From Eudromia elegans (Eukaryota > Chordata > Aves > Tinamiformes > Tinamidae), in assembly GCA_003342815.1 (NCBI GenBank), contig PTEX01000486.1, forward strand, positions 62,001 through 126,000: a stretch of 64,000 nucleotides of DNA. Reading direction: 5' to 3'. The position numbers and the translations under genes were made by a program. Positions 47,991 through 59,820 of this stretch are shown here, in pieces (within the stretch, counting starts at the first letter, position 1; every line of letters begins with the position of its first letter). The notes under the pieces are model-generated. The model was not told the DNA's origin. It was given only the letters and a program-made list of their open reading frames with translations, and ran no database searches.

Positions 47991-50900
47991 ATGGAAATTT
48001 CACCTGCATCCATGGGTTCCTTTCCACACAAGAGTGTGCACAACAGCCCAGATAAAACCATCATGAGTGGTCTGTAGGAGTGCTGCTAGCCAAGGGAAAA
48101 ACCTGCTAACTCAGGCAAGGATCACATCAAAGTCAAGCCGTGCACCAAGGGATTGTGGATGGATTTCAGGGCTTGCCTGTAAATAACTTGGGAAGCGCCA
48201 CCTTATCTATCAGCAATGGAGTTTGGAATGATGCCTTTATCAGATGGAGAAACCAAAGGGCCAGTCCCATCTGTGGTGTAATTTTGGGCTTTGACCCAAA
48301 CGCTATGTCAGGAGCAGCTCCTGTGAGGCACCAGAGTGCCCCGAGCAGGTGACTGCTCTTTGGGGCAGAGATTGAAACGCACAGGACTCCTCCTAGCCAC
48401 CCAGGTGCTCACAGAGAAATCTTGGCAGATATTAATAGCTGTATTTATGTCTGAACAAACACCTTCTGTGAGAGGCTGAGGAGTGCAAATACATGCTAGG
48501 CAAACTAGGTGCTAGAAAAAGGGGATTAGAAACACAGGTTTAAAGCTAGCTCATTGCTCTCTGCAAGGAGGTGTGTTTCTTTGTACTATTCTATGCTAAT
48601 CTTCTCTATTTGAAGTTCCTAGGAAGAGGGCTGTTTTCAGACCATATTTGCACAGGACCCTGCCTGATGGATAATCAAGTATAATCCCATAATACAAATA
48701 ACGAGTAATTGACAAATGTCTTCCTGCAGTTATTCTCATAATAGAAAAATAAATTGAGAAGATGGCCCACCAAAGTAGTGGCTGATTTACATTGGAACAA
48801 ATAGTCCACCATTTATATAAATAAAAATATTTTTTCCCTCAATGTAATTGAATTAATTTTGTTTACTTTCAGCAAATATCTCAGGTTCCTGAAAAAGCAA
48901 CCCACAAAATAATGGTATTTTTACCCAGCGCAAGACAGTATTTTGTAGGAAGAACATTTGGAAGGAAAGCATTTGAATCTGAGGGTTTGTCTATAAGCTG
49001 TACTGAGAAATGTATGCGAGGGAAGTCCTAATATTAAGCAGAACACCTTTATTCTTTAAGGATAAAGCAGTAAGATACACTGTGGATTGCAGTCATCATT
49101 CCCACAGCTAGCTAAATTTACCTGGATACTGCCACAGACTTGGATCCTTGAAGTCCATGTACCCTTCATGAATGGCGAATCAAATCTATGGATTGCTCCT
49201 TGCAAGCAACAGGGAATATATGACAACAGTAGAAGAGGATTAGGTTCGTGTTCTTTGATTTTTGGTCCTCCTTTGTGCTGCTAATTATTATAATAACACA
49301 TTTCACAAGTGTGTAATGGTATGCACATACTGCATGTGCATATGCTAAGCATTTAAAGAAGTCTTGAATTTATTTGAAAAAGTTCTAACTTAATACCTTA
49401 TAATTCAATCATTTGTCTTTCAGGAATTCAACTATAGGATCAGACTGTCCTATATGTACAGAAGGTGATATTAATAAATTATTCTTTACATGTTCATACA
49501 CACTTTCTCCCCTTTTTCCAAAAAGCAAAGGGCATGCTAAGAGTGGATCACAAGATTTTATCAACTTCTGAACAGATTTAATTATGGAAACTCCGTTTTA
49601 CTACAGACAGACTGTCCTATTTAATCTCCCACTCAATTTTCCTTCTCACTGCATTCTTGCGCAATTAAAAAAATAAGACAAACTGGAATTCCAATTCAGC
49701 TCCTTTTGAAACAGCAGCCAGCCTTTCTGACACCTGTTAAAAAATGCATGAAGTGACACACTTGCAAACTACTTTTTTTTTCTATAGCAGCCCTGGATGC
49801 CTTGTGTTCTAGGCTGCTGCATTTTATGCCCCAGAAAAATGAGGCATAAAATGGAGAGCTACACTGGTAACTCCCACAACCTCTGTGCCACAAAACTGCC
49901 AGGTAGGAGGAAAAAGAGGCATTTCCAAAGCAGCTTCTGCTTTACTGAAGAGACAAGCATCTGCCACTGGGTTTTGCCCCATAGGAAGGAAAAACTCTAG
50001 ATGTGGTAGCGACATAAACGATGAGTTGCTTCTCTGCATAACCAGTTACTGAATGTACCTGAGGTTTCTGTGCAAGGGAAACCTGAAGGTCAGAAACACC
50101 TGTGAAAAAAAAAAAATCTGTTTCTGCAAAGTAACTTTCAAGCAAAAGGCCCCACAAGCTTAGAATAGATTTCTGTAGTTTGCACTGAGTGGCAGCTCTA
50201 GCTCTATATAATTATTATAATAATAATATTATTATAATACAATATACATAGTATATATAGTATTACACTAACATGTACTATATCAGACAGTTGGGATGGG
50301 GCAGAGATTGGATAGAAAGAGGACCAGTGTTTTCATCCCTGAGCTCTTAAAACCTTGCCAGCCAATTTCATATAAGGTGCTAGAAGTTTGCTGATTTAAT
50401 AAATCACTACTACTTACTCAATGCTTCTCACAGTCCTCAGTACCTATTTCGTGTTTTTCACTCAGGCACTGCTGCTGGTTGAGGCTTCGTGCAGCCGCAC
50501 AAAGCATTAATAAGTGGAAGCATTAATAAGTCATCAATAAGAAATCAGATGGGCTATGAAGAAAACACGGCTTCTGTATAAAGACCAAGCCCCAAACTAG
50601 CTCAATTATGGCAGTATTGACACTGCTAAAAGGCATAACCGTATCTTCCTTTCTAAAAGGTTCTTACTCTTGGACCTTTTTTTTTGCCCTGTGCTGTTTT
50701 CTCTACACTTCATAGAATTTGTGGATATTTTCATAAGAATTACATCGAGAAATATCTTATTTCCTTAGATTCTGTCTCCCCACAAACTTTAGGAAATAAT
50801 TTCTCACCTTTTTGCAGTACTGAAGGGAGTATTTACATACTACTGCATCTTGTGGGAGTAACACTTACAATCTGCTTTTCTTTCTAAAAATATTGTTTAT

Positions 50901-53598
50901 TTTTTTGCCTGTCTAACCTGAATATGAATAGAAGTGGCAGGAAATGGTTCCCTCAGGTCAAGGAAAGGAATTAGAATTTATTTTTTCCACATTCCTCACT
51001 GAATTAAGCAGAAATCACAATGTTTTCCAAGGAAGAGACAAATACAGAGTGGGAGGAAGAGCAGAAAAGGGGAGCAAGGAGAGAATGGAAAGTTAGAATA
51101 AAAGAAAGGGAAAGGAATGGAAATTTAACTGCGGTTAAACTTGGTATTTTGGTGTAGTTCCATCTGCTGGGATCTTTATTTTTTTCTGTATGTAAGTACT
51201 GACTATATCTAAGAGAAACTGTGCTTACAGTCAAAAGAATTGGGGTAAGTGGTAGGAAATTGGGGTTTGGTTTCCTCTGTTGACAATATCCCAGCTGAGT
51301 GCCTTGACTGCAAGGCTACAAAATCGGCCCCTTCTGCTTTGATGCAAGGCATGTTCTGTATATAGATTGTGGCAGCTCCGACCGGAAAGGCTAAGAGCCA
51401 TCCTGAAACCATCAATAATTTAGGGCATTTGCTTGGCTAGTGGCTGCCTCCTGACACAGGCCAAAGGTTTTTACATCCCAGAAGAGTGTCCAGGTCCTTA
51501 AGACACCCACTGTTCCAGAATCCCCTTCTCCTCAATCACTAAGAAATTAATTTTGCACCCAAGAAAATGTTCACTGGAAGTCTCACTGGAATTGGTACAT
51601 TCCTATAAAGAGCTCTAAGGAAGGGGCAAAAGGCTAACCCAAGCAATGAAGCTAATACATGCACACAGTGCATACACACAGCTGTGCATCTAAGCAGCAG
51701 ATGAAGCATCGTGCTAAGAGTTTCAATCTAAAATTAATAAAACAACAACAATAATAATATTAATGAAATAACACTCATTCTGGTTCTCTGTATTCCTTAC
51801 TTCTGTATATCTTATATTTTGGTAGCCTCCCTTGCTGACAGTAAGATTTTCTGGATATAGATGTTTGTGTTGGGAACGTATGCTGTTCTCCCACTGCATC
51901 CAGCAGTTAAGCTATGCTGCGGATCTGCCTAATCCTGTCAGCTCGTATCACGGAATCACTCCATCTTCAGCCACACGCAGCTGGAATCCTGCTGATGAGG
52001 CAGCCTGCCTTTATCTTTGCCTGGACAGAGCTCGGAGGCACGGCTCCTATCAGCGTTTGTGTTTGAACAGCACCCACTACGCGTCCATCCATTTAAACCC
52101 TCAGCCTGCATGCATGTTAAAGCCTCCCCAAAACTGCAAATGTGAACCACAGGAAGAGATTCCTTACAAATTTGTCAACAAGCATAATGCTCCTAGTTTG
52201 AATGTAATTTAGGCAAAGATTTACCCATGTGCGAGATCATGAGCCTCCCCTCATCATTCATCTCAGACATCTACAGCTTATCCTATTCTCCCTAGGATTT
52301 TTTTTCTCCCAATTAGGAAGTTATAAATATCTATTTTTCCTGCTATAGGTAGAGCTTTAAGAGGTCTAACCCTAGCTACTTCACATGGTGACCTGTGTAC
52401 TATGCATAGCCCAAAGCAGGAATAGTTTTTAGGAGAACAGAAATAGCACTACACCAAAATGAAGTCCCACATACAAATCTGGGCCTATTATCCCAACAAT
52501 TCGCACTATATGAAACAAACAAAATAATTCATAGTTCTTGACTGAAGGTCTTCATTCTGCACTGATGGACAGAATTGCATCCTCAAACCCTTTGCCACTA
52601 ACAATTTGTTTTGTAAACCTTTATGCTAATACATAAGACGTATAAACATAAGAAGGGGTGCAGTTGCATTTCTGGATATGAAAGTGACCCGTGTCTCCCA
52701 GTTACTTCCATTTCCATTGAATTTGGAACATACCTCACAGTACACAAAGCATCAATCACTATTAATACTATCACAGCATCAATCCTATGACTTCCTGACT
52801 GTAGTTTGGGACCATCATAGGGAAACTACTCTCCCTACTCTCCAGGAGAAAATACAAACCTAGAACAAAAGACCTGTGGTCCAAACAGCAATTCCTAGCA
52901 GATCTATACATTGCAAATGAACAAGATCAGCATCTGACAAAAACTGCAATTACAAGAGCTTGTTCTGTAAAAGAGCTTGTTTGAAACTGTACCTATTTAA
53001 AAAATATCTATAACTTACCCTGGCAATATGTCTGTAGTTGCCTTACTGCCTATTTTTCACTTGAGTGTTCAACATAAATAGTATCCAACATGTTATACAC
53101 CCGTACAATGCTTTCATATATAATACTTTTGTATATAACAGCCATGACACTGTAATGAACTACCACGGACAGGCAGTACATTGGCAGCTAAGAGGAGAAT
53201 ACTCTTACAGTTCACAAAAACCTAGCAGTGAGATAAATATGACTATTTTTGAAGCAAGCAAAATGCATACACTTCTTTCTACAAGATGCACCTGGGGCCA
53301 GTACTAACGTCAATGGTTAAAATTTGTTTTCTTTCTTTTGCAAAAGACAGCTATAATTCATTTATTGAAGTCCATTGCTTCAAGAAAAAAAACATTTCTT
53401 GGTTGAGACTGGACATCCTGTACTACAACCCTGTTATAGAAAACTAGCATCTTTAAGCATTTATTATAAGCATCATGACCAAGACTATTTGAAGAAGCCC
53501 AAGGCAATGTAGAAGAGATCTTCAGAGTCCTAGCTCTGCTGTTTAATCAAAAGCTCACTACTTCTACTAAAGGGCATTACTTCCCGCATTGAGTGGAC
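47991..53598. other. PTPRO intron 1, unique sequence
   Basis: No supportable gene. An AT-rich palindrome is at 50214-50238 and an AAC/AAT-rich run near 51725-51770. A 16-base word (AGCATTAATAAGTGGA, then a near copy) is duplicated around 50505-50530. Confidence 0.5.
50214..50238. repeat. AT-only palindrome, 11-bp arms
   Basis: ATTATAATAAT and ATTATTATAAT are exact reverse complements around a 3-base centre, inside an ATT/TAA-rich low-complexity stretch. Such sequences can extrude as cruciforms. Here it may be a by-product of trinucleotide expansion. Confidence 0.8.
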
Positions 53599-53658
53599 AG
53601 CTGGACCAGACAACCTCCAAAGTTCCCTTCCAGCCTTAGCTATTCCATGGTTCTGTGG
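53599..53658 (+). repeat. CR1 LINE, 3'-terminal stub
   Basis: About 60 bases match only the CR1 3' terminus: CTGGACCAGACAACCTCCAAAG, CCCTTCCAGCCTTAGC and the tail TATTCCATGGTTCTGTG. They are diverged from the GGACTAGATGACCTC consensus, so this is older than the copies at 42 kb and 57 kb. Nothing upstream resembles CR1. Confidence 0.8.
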
Positions 53659-56600
53659 GCTTATTGATGACTATCAAAGGATCTCCCAATGACACGAGGC
53701 AACTGCATACAAGAAAACAAAAAATTCTATCACAATATTGCCTGCCTGAGGGACTGTGTTTGAACAGTGAGCTAAACCTGCATGTATGCATGTATATGGC
53801 TGTACGCTCAGCATCCTTCCTACAGCACACACAGAACATGCAAATAAAGCATGGCAAAAGGAAGAGAAGCAGCACTTAACAAACCTCTACCAACATTACA
53901 CAGACAGATCAACAACACAGCAAAATAACTGCTCCCAGTAGCAGACTGCAACTGTACGATCCTAATGAATGGTCCCCACTCTTAAACCACAATTATGTAG
54001 TCGTTGCTAAAAGGAAGTCCTGATTGAGCCTGCACAATGCTGCACATCTCCCCACTCGACTGCTCGGATTTATCATCTTAGAGGCGTGCAGACCCCCTCC
54101 TCTAGCCTCCAGCAGAGCACAGGCCATAGGCTTCAGCCATGGATTTTTGGATCTGTCCCAGTAACACATGGCTGAAACAGGAAGTATCTTTCGGGATGCC
54201 AGACGGCACTTCTCAGTGGGGAGGGTACTCTGCACCTTGCAGGATCAGCCCTTTTTTAAGGCAAAAGCCATAAGGCACATTTAATTTCAGCAGCAGAAAG
54301 TGCAACACAGCTGTGCCATGTAAAATACCATCGTGATTAAACACTGTGTAGGAGAGGTAATTATTCATTACTGGGTCACTGGAGGAGGATGGCTTATATA
54401 CTCTCAAGGAACGCAGAGGAAGAATGATGCATACATAAGCAACCTGACAAAAATGCACTGAAATTTCACCGAGTGTCAAGGCTGGACCCACTTGGGACTA
54501 TAACTTCCCTCCCCACAAAAATGCAATGTACATGCAGAGGAAAAACAAGTTTCCCTACAACCTCTCTGGTAGCTTTTTATACCTACAGCAGCACTTACCC
54601 TGCTTGTTCAGTCTCATTAGCTTCAGTAGAGCTCGTCTTACTGCAAGATCAAAGGAGTCTTTTCCTGGAGGGTTTGTGCCTCTGATAATTTGGATATCTG
54701 CAGTAAACTTAATCTGCGCTACACCATAGAGATTTGAGGCAGGGGAAGATTAAAGCGATTTGCCTAAAACAACAACAGCAGTTGGAAGAAACTGAACGCA
54801 GGTTCCAGCAGAGCCTGGACTTAAAAAGAAGCCTCTTCACACACACTAATAGCCTCCAAATACATATTTTGAAAACCAGGATTTCGTTATCACTACATAT
54901 GATATCTAAACAGAAAAGACTTGAAAATAGGCTTACATTTGTCTTTTTCCTTTTTCCACCATTTTATCCTTTTCTTTTTTTTTTTTTTTTCCTTTCCTGG
55001 TCTATCTTAATTTTGACTGAGAAAGGTCCACTCAAATAGGTCGTGCGTGGCTTTTACATACACATCTTATCAGTGGACAGCAGCTCCAGGAGAATGCCTC
55101 CCTGTGTACTCCGTCCTGCTAAAAATAATGAATAAACGTGTGCTGCATTTTCAAATATTATTCTGGAATTTGTCTCTCCAAGAACAGATTCAGATATCAC
55201 CTCTCACTACAGTCCAGCTTTGCACAAGCTCCTGTGCAAAATGAGGAGTGACTGAGCCAACAGAAGTGGATTTAGAGGGTGGAAATGTGAGTTACACAAA
55301 GCCTCTACCTCGGGTGCATGGGTGCTGCGGATAAACAATTAGGTTCTTCCGGAAAGCATTTTTAGGGGCTCAATTTCTCCAAAAGGTTTAAAAAACAGAG
55401 GTGTGACAGCAAACATATCTTTGGCTTTGATAATGACATTATGCACAGCTAGCCTGTTCTTTGGCTTGTTAAATTCTAGGCTTCCTGTGGGTAAAAAACG
55501 AACATTACTTTGTCACTGTTTTCAGGGCTTTCTGCCATGTTAATCTGATTATCTATGACAGTTACTGTCAGTTTGTTAGCAAAGATCCAATTATTCTGCT
55601 TGGCTTTTAAGTTTTCGCATGTTTCTGGCTATGGGCCTGATCCTGAATTCTTCTTTGTCCTCAAGCCTTTACTGAAAGTTCTGATGTGCAAAGAGCACAG
55701 GATCATCAGCAGCATGTTATACCAAGATCTTTAAAAATGGATGCAGTCTTCATTTCTCACATAAGCATAAATAAAAAACTGCAAAACTGACAGCTGAAGG
55801 GAAAAAAAAAAAAGCCTAGCACTTGATCTGCCTACACTTCTGTAATTGGAATTTACAGTGTTGGAAAAGTAGGGAGGGCTGCTTTTAACGTTGTCCTCCC
55901 TTAAACTCTTGTTTAGATCTTGGCTTTCCTTTCTGTGCCAAAAAGGAAGAAAAATACAGTACTGTTCTCGAAGTAAATATAACACATTTTAAGCATAAAA
56001 AAAAAATTGCATCAGATGGCCCATTTCCAAGCCATTTGGCATTTGATCAGCACAGTCATTCTGTCATTTTGTCTCTTACACTGACCTTTCTCAGGTGCTC
56101 AAATCTGCGTGGAGAAAGATTAGTACGACGAGGCAGAGGCCAGCACGTAGTGAGCTATAAAGCTATGCAACCAGAAAGAATAATAGGTGTACATCCACAT
56201 CATTATGCGTTGAATACCTAATCCTTCTAAGTCACTAGCTTTGGATTCACCACTATTTGAGGATCCAAAGTGAATTTTCCCAGGGGCTGGTAGTTACTTT
56301 TTAAGGTCTTTGTCAATAAAATCAGTAATACATTGGCTTCACAAATCCCTGCTGACAAACTCAGTACCTTTCTCATTCTTGTCTGTTCTGAGTGTGATTT
56401 TTTTTTCCTATGATCTCTGCAAGCAGAATATGTATATACCAGGACTTTTCACAGAAAAGGAGACTTGCACTGTTCCCTGAAACAGTATAGTTCCACTGGC
56501 AATAATGTCAGTAGGGGATTTACATGGCAGTCCCCGATGGGTATTTAATATAATTGCTTAAAACTCTGTGAAGTAACTGTATGGTCAAAGGCATTAAAAA

Positions 56601-56814
56601 GAAAAAGATGATGTCATCTTTCCTTGTGCTCTAACACTGCTGCTGCTAACACTAGCAATACTTAAAACAGTGAGCATCACCCTTCCCTCTACTGTAATCT
56701 GCAACAACAACAAAAAAGCACACCTAATTCTGGCAAATTTACATATTCATATACAAACACAGAAGTCAGTAGAAGGAATCACGACCCCTGCTATTCTGCT
56801 CCTGTGCTTCTATT
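53659..56814. other. PTPRO intron 1, unique sequence
   Basis: No exon recognised. Around 54736-54830 the order of words (GATTTGAGGCAGGGGAAGATT, GATTTGCCTAAAAC, CAGTTGGAAG) faintly recalls a reversed MIR SINE, too weak to call. A 16-base T tract lies at 54975-54990. Confidence 0.45.
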
Positions 56815-57358
56815 CTGCCCCTCTCCTCAGCTCCGGTGGGGCCACACCTGGAGTACTGGGTGCAGTTCTGGGCTACCCAGCACAAGAGGGACATGCAGCT
56901 TCTGGAGAAGGTCCAGCGTAGAACAATGAAGATGATTAAGGGACTGGAGCATCTATTGTATGAGCAAAGACTAAGCGAGCTGGGCCTGTTTAGCCTGGAG
57001 AAGAGAAGACTGAGAGGGGATCTGATCAATATGTACAAATACTTGAGGGGAGAATGTAAGGAGGATGGGGCCAAATTCTTCTTGGAGGTGGCCAATGACA
57101 GGACAAGGGGTAACAGGCACAAATTGAAACACAGGCAGTCCCATCTCCATGTGAGGAAGAGCTTCTTTCCTGTGAGGGTGACGGAGCCCTGGAACAGGCT
57201 GCCCAGAGAGGTTGTGGAGTCTCCTTCTCTGGAGATCTTCCAAACCCACCTGGATGCCACCCTGTGCCCCGTGCTCTGGGTGACCCTGCTGGAGCAGGGG
57301 GTTGGACTAGATGAGCACTAGAGGCCCCTTCCAGCCTCAACCATCCTGTGATTCTGCA
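56815..57358 (+). repeat. CR1 LINE, 3' end, relatively intact
   Basis: The ORF2 C-terminus is open at 56836-57321 (HLEYWVQFWATQHKRDMQLLEKVQ in consensus order, then LFSLEKRRLRGDLINMYKYL, VRVTEPWNRLPREVVESPSLE). It is followed by GGTTGGACTAGATGAGCACTAG, CCCCTTCCAGCCTC and the tail ending GTGATTCTG. About 540 bases remain, truncated at the 5' end as usual. It is antisense to PTPRO. Frames on both strands across this interval belong to the LINE. Confidence 0.97.
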
Positions 57359-59629
57359 ACCACTTAGTGTCATCTAGGTTCACTGCAAGATTCATGCAGC
57401 AAGAGACACGCTACAGGAACAGCAGATCTCCTAATAGAAAGAATTCCTATCAATGCACAGTGCTGGTAACAAATACCTTAGTCTATAGCAAATGTTGACA
57501 GAAAAGAGCTTCACAAACACCATTTTGGGGCTTATCTCTCTCATTTTTCCTTTTTGGTGGGAGTGGGCTGGAAAGCGAGTTGACTGACATTCAGCATCAC
57601 ATATAGCATGAAAACCACAATAACCATGGTACCAATGCTTTCTATTTATGATCACAGTAAAAACTGCATCTCAGAATTAATTTCATGTCATACTTCTTCA
57701 ACTTTCTAAAGTAATTATAAGCTTCCTTATACCAGATGTCAGGCTCAGCAAGAACACCAAATACCAAGCCAAATTTCACTGCTAAATAGTAGGTGCAACA
57801 TGATGTTTCATGACAAACTCCAGCATCTTACTCGCTCCCTGATCATGTATTTGTGGTATTCTTTCCCAGTGGAGCCTGACAACCTGATCATACCAGATGT
57901 AACCTGGCACAGACTCTTCAAAGACACAGGAGCACTGTCAATACCTATCAGGTGAGGATCTCACCATGAGTTCTGTTTCTGCACATCTTAAAAAAAAGAT
58001 AAATGAAAGAGAAAGCAATAAAAAAAAATCACAGCATTTCTATCTCTAAGGGATTTTAATACTTGAGAAAAGAATGTTCTTTCAAGTGCAAATAAAAAAA
58101 TATTTGCTTGAATAACAGCAAGACTGTGACTCTGATGTTAGGAAGCAAAGACATTCTGTATTATTACCACCCCTTCATCCTTAACAGTCCCCTCCTACCC
58201 AATTACAACTAGAAGAACCAGGGAAAAAGCCCCTGTGTGTTAGGTACATGAATGAGTGGGTGAGGGAAAGCAGTAATCACATCTTCAAAGCCTAAGTCTA
58301 TCACTAGATAGACATGTGTCAGAAAGAAATCCTAAGAAATCTCCCATTATACCTGGTAAGATATAAAACAGTCCAACCTAACCTGGGGTTTTGTATCATC
58401 TCAGGTTCACAACTCGAGCCAGCCTGCCAATCTGGATGGTCCCATTACCTCTACGAATGACTAGGCAGGCGTACTACAAAACTGTTCACTGCACTCACTA
58501 AATCCACTGATAATCACCAATATGCCAATTTCAGAGGCAAATCTCACAGGGTCCATTGAACTGTGTGGATTTAAATCATCTCTCTGTTACACCAGCCCAA
58601 CCTCATTGGAATAAATAAATAAATAAAAAGGTAAGTTCTGAGGAAAGTGTGGAAGCGGAACACAGCTTACAATCCTGAGTCCGGGAGATAGGGTTATAGA
58701 ATTGATTACTGGCTGCTAGACAGTAGGGCCAAACAGAAGTTTATAAGCTTGCAGCACAGTGAAATGAGCAGGGAATGACATGGGGCCTGATCAGCCCTAC
58801 TGCACTGTGCACCCAAAACCTGGGAGATGAGAGTCCCTCAATCAGAGGAGTACTGCCTCATGGAAAAAGGAAGGAGCAAGGGTGAAAAAAAGTATCTGTG
58901 CTTTACGACCCATCTCAATGCTTGTGCAAGGGAGGTGTGACTTTCTCGAGTTTCCCGAACATTTAACATCAGCCTTCACAGCTGTCTTTAATTTGATCCA
59001 GCTATAAAGAAATCTCCAGGGGATATTTCTCAGCCGGGGGTCACTGGATACTCTAGTCTGTCACCTTGGCTATCCAAAAGTGGAGCACAGCACAGACACA
59101 GGCTAAATATTCCACTCCTCTTCAAGCCAACAGCATTTGGTTCAGTCCACAGGGTCTGCAACTACAGCTTAGAGCTGGAAGAAAGACAGTGTTGGGACAG
59201 TTCTCATCCTCAGAGAGGTAAGAGCAGCTTAATTCCATCTTATCTTGTCTAAAAACCTTGGAGAACCTTAAATAAACCTTAAATAAAAGATGAAACACAA
59301 TCTGAACGAACTATGCTAAAGCCATTTGATAGTTACCAAAGCAGGATTAAGAAAAGAAGTCAATGAAAACAAAAAGACTGGGCAGATCATGCTACTATCT
59401 ATGGCGTGATATATCATTATATATGGTAGCTCATTAGTAACAATGCTTATATTAGCATATAGCTGGGAACAACCTATAACAATACCGAGAAAAAGGTGAC
59501 AGAAAGTGTCTTTCTTTTCTCTACACTGTTGGTAATTTCTGTCCATTGCCTTTCTTCAGAAATCACTTCTACACAAGCAAAAGGGTTAAAAAAAAATAAT
59601 AATAAATCAGACAAACAAAAGAGAAATGC
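57359..59629. other. PTPRO intron 1, unique sequence
   Basis: No gene or transposable element recognised. (AAAT)n lies at 58610-58629. The sequence is ordinary AT-rich intron up to the abrupt start of the CpG island. Confidence 0.5.
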
Positions 59630-59636
59630 GCTTTCC

Positions 59637-59820
59637 GAAGCCAGCAAGCGCTGGCGGAGCAAGGGAGTATCGAACCCGCAACCTCGGCGCGTATCTAAAC
59701 GCGAACCAGCGCCTCCTGCGCCGGCGCTTCGCTCCCATGCGCGGCCAAGTGCCGGCAGGCGCAGCGCGGAGCGCGCATGCGCGGAGCCATCGCCATGGCG
59801 ACGGGCCTCGCTGAGGTAAT
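59637..59820 (+). promoter_or_regulatory. CpG-island promoter with NRF1 site, opposite strand to PTPRO
   Basis: About 29 CpG dinucleotides occur in roughly 180 bases, far above any other part of the window. A perfect NRF1 consensus (CGCGCATGCGCG, 59772-59783) lies 12 bases upstream of a strong start context, and a second ATGCGC half-site lies near 59737-59743. No TATA box is seen, which is normal for NRF1/CpG promoters. The nearby ATG and splice donor on the plus strand orient it rightwards, against PTPRO transcription. A minus-strand or bidirectional role is not excluded. Confidence 0.6.
59785..59815 (+). other. Candidate first exon (5' end unknown) ending at a splice donor
   Basis: ATG at 59795-59797 sits in a near-ideal Kozak context (ATCGCCATGG) and opens MATGLAE, ending at GAG|GTAATG with GT at 59816-59817. 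Without splicing the frame closes after 20 codons. In mammals RERG lies divergently upstream of PTPRO and, from memory, its longest transcripts start inside PTPRO intron 1 on the opposite strand. This exon has the right strand and position for that. RERG protein itself begins MAKSAE, so if this is RERG the ATG is an upstream frame in the leader or an alternative N-terminus. An unrelated antisense lncRNA fits equally well. The transcription start cannot be read from sequence. Confidence 0.35.

Noticed and set aside
54736-54830. Further MIR-like fragment
   Set aside because: Only a few consensus words are in order. Weaker than the copies at 39.1, 36.7 and 32.8 kb.
55630-55700. GGGCCTGATCCTGAATTC-type words, also echoed near 61725-61790 and 63255-63310, as an ancient amniote repeat
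   Set aside because: The resemblance is to phrases I remember from turtle and bird repeats, but it is too short and diverged to assign to a family.
56836-57321. A 161-residue plus-strand frame as a gene
   Set aside because: It is the C-terminus of CR1 ORF2, nearly the same as that at 41617-42060.
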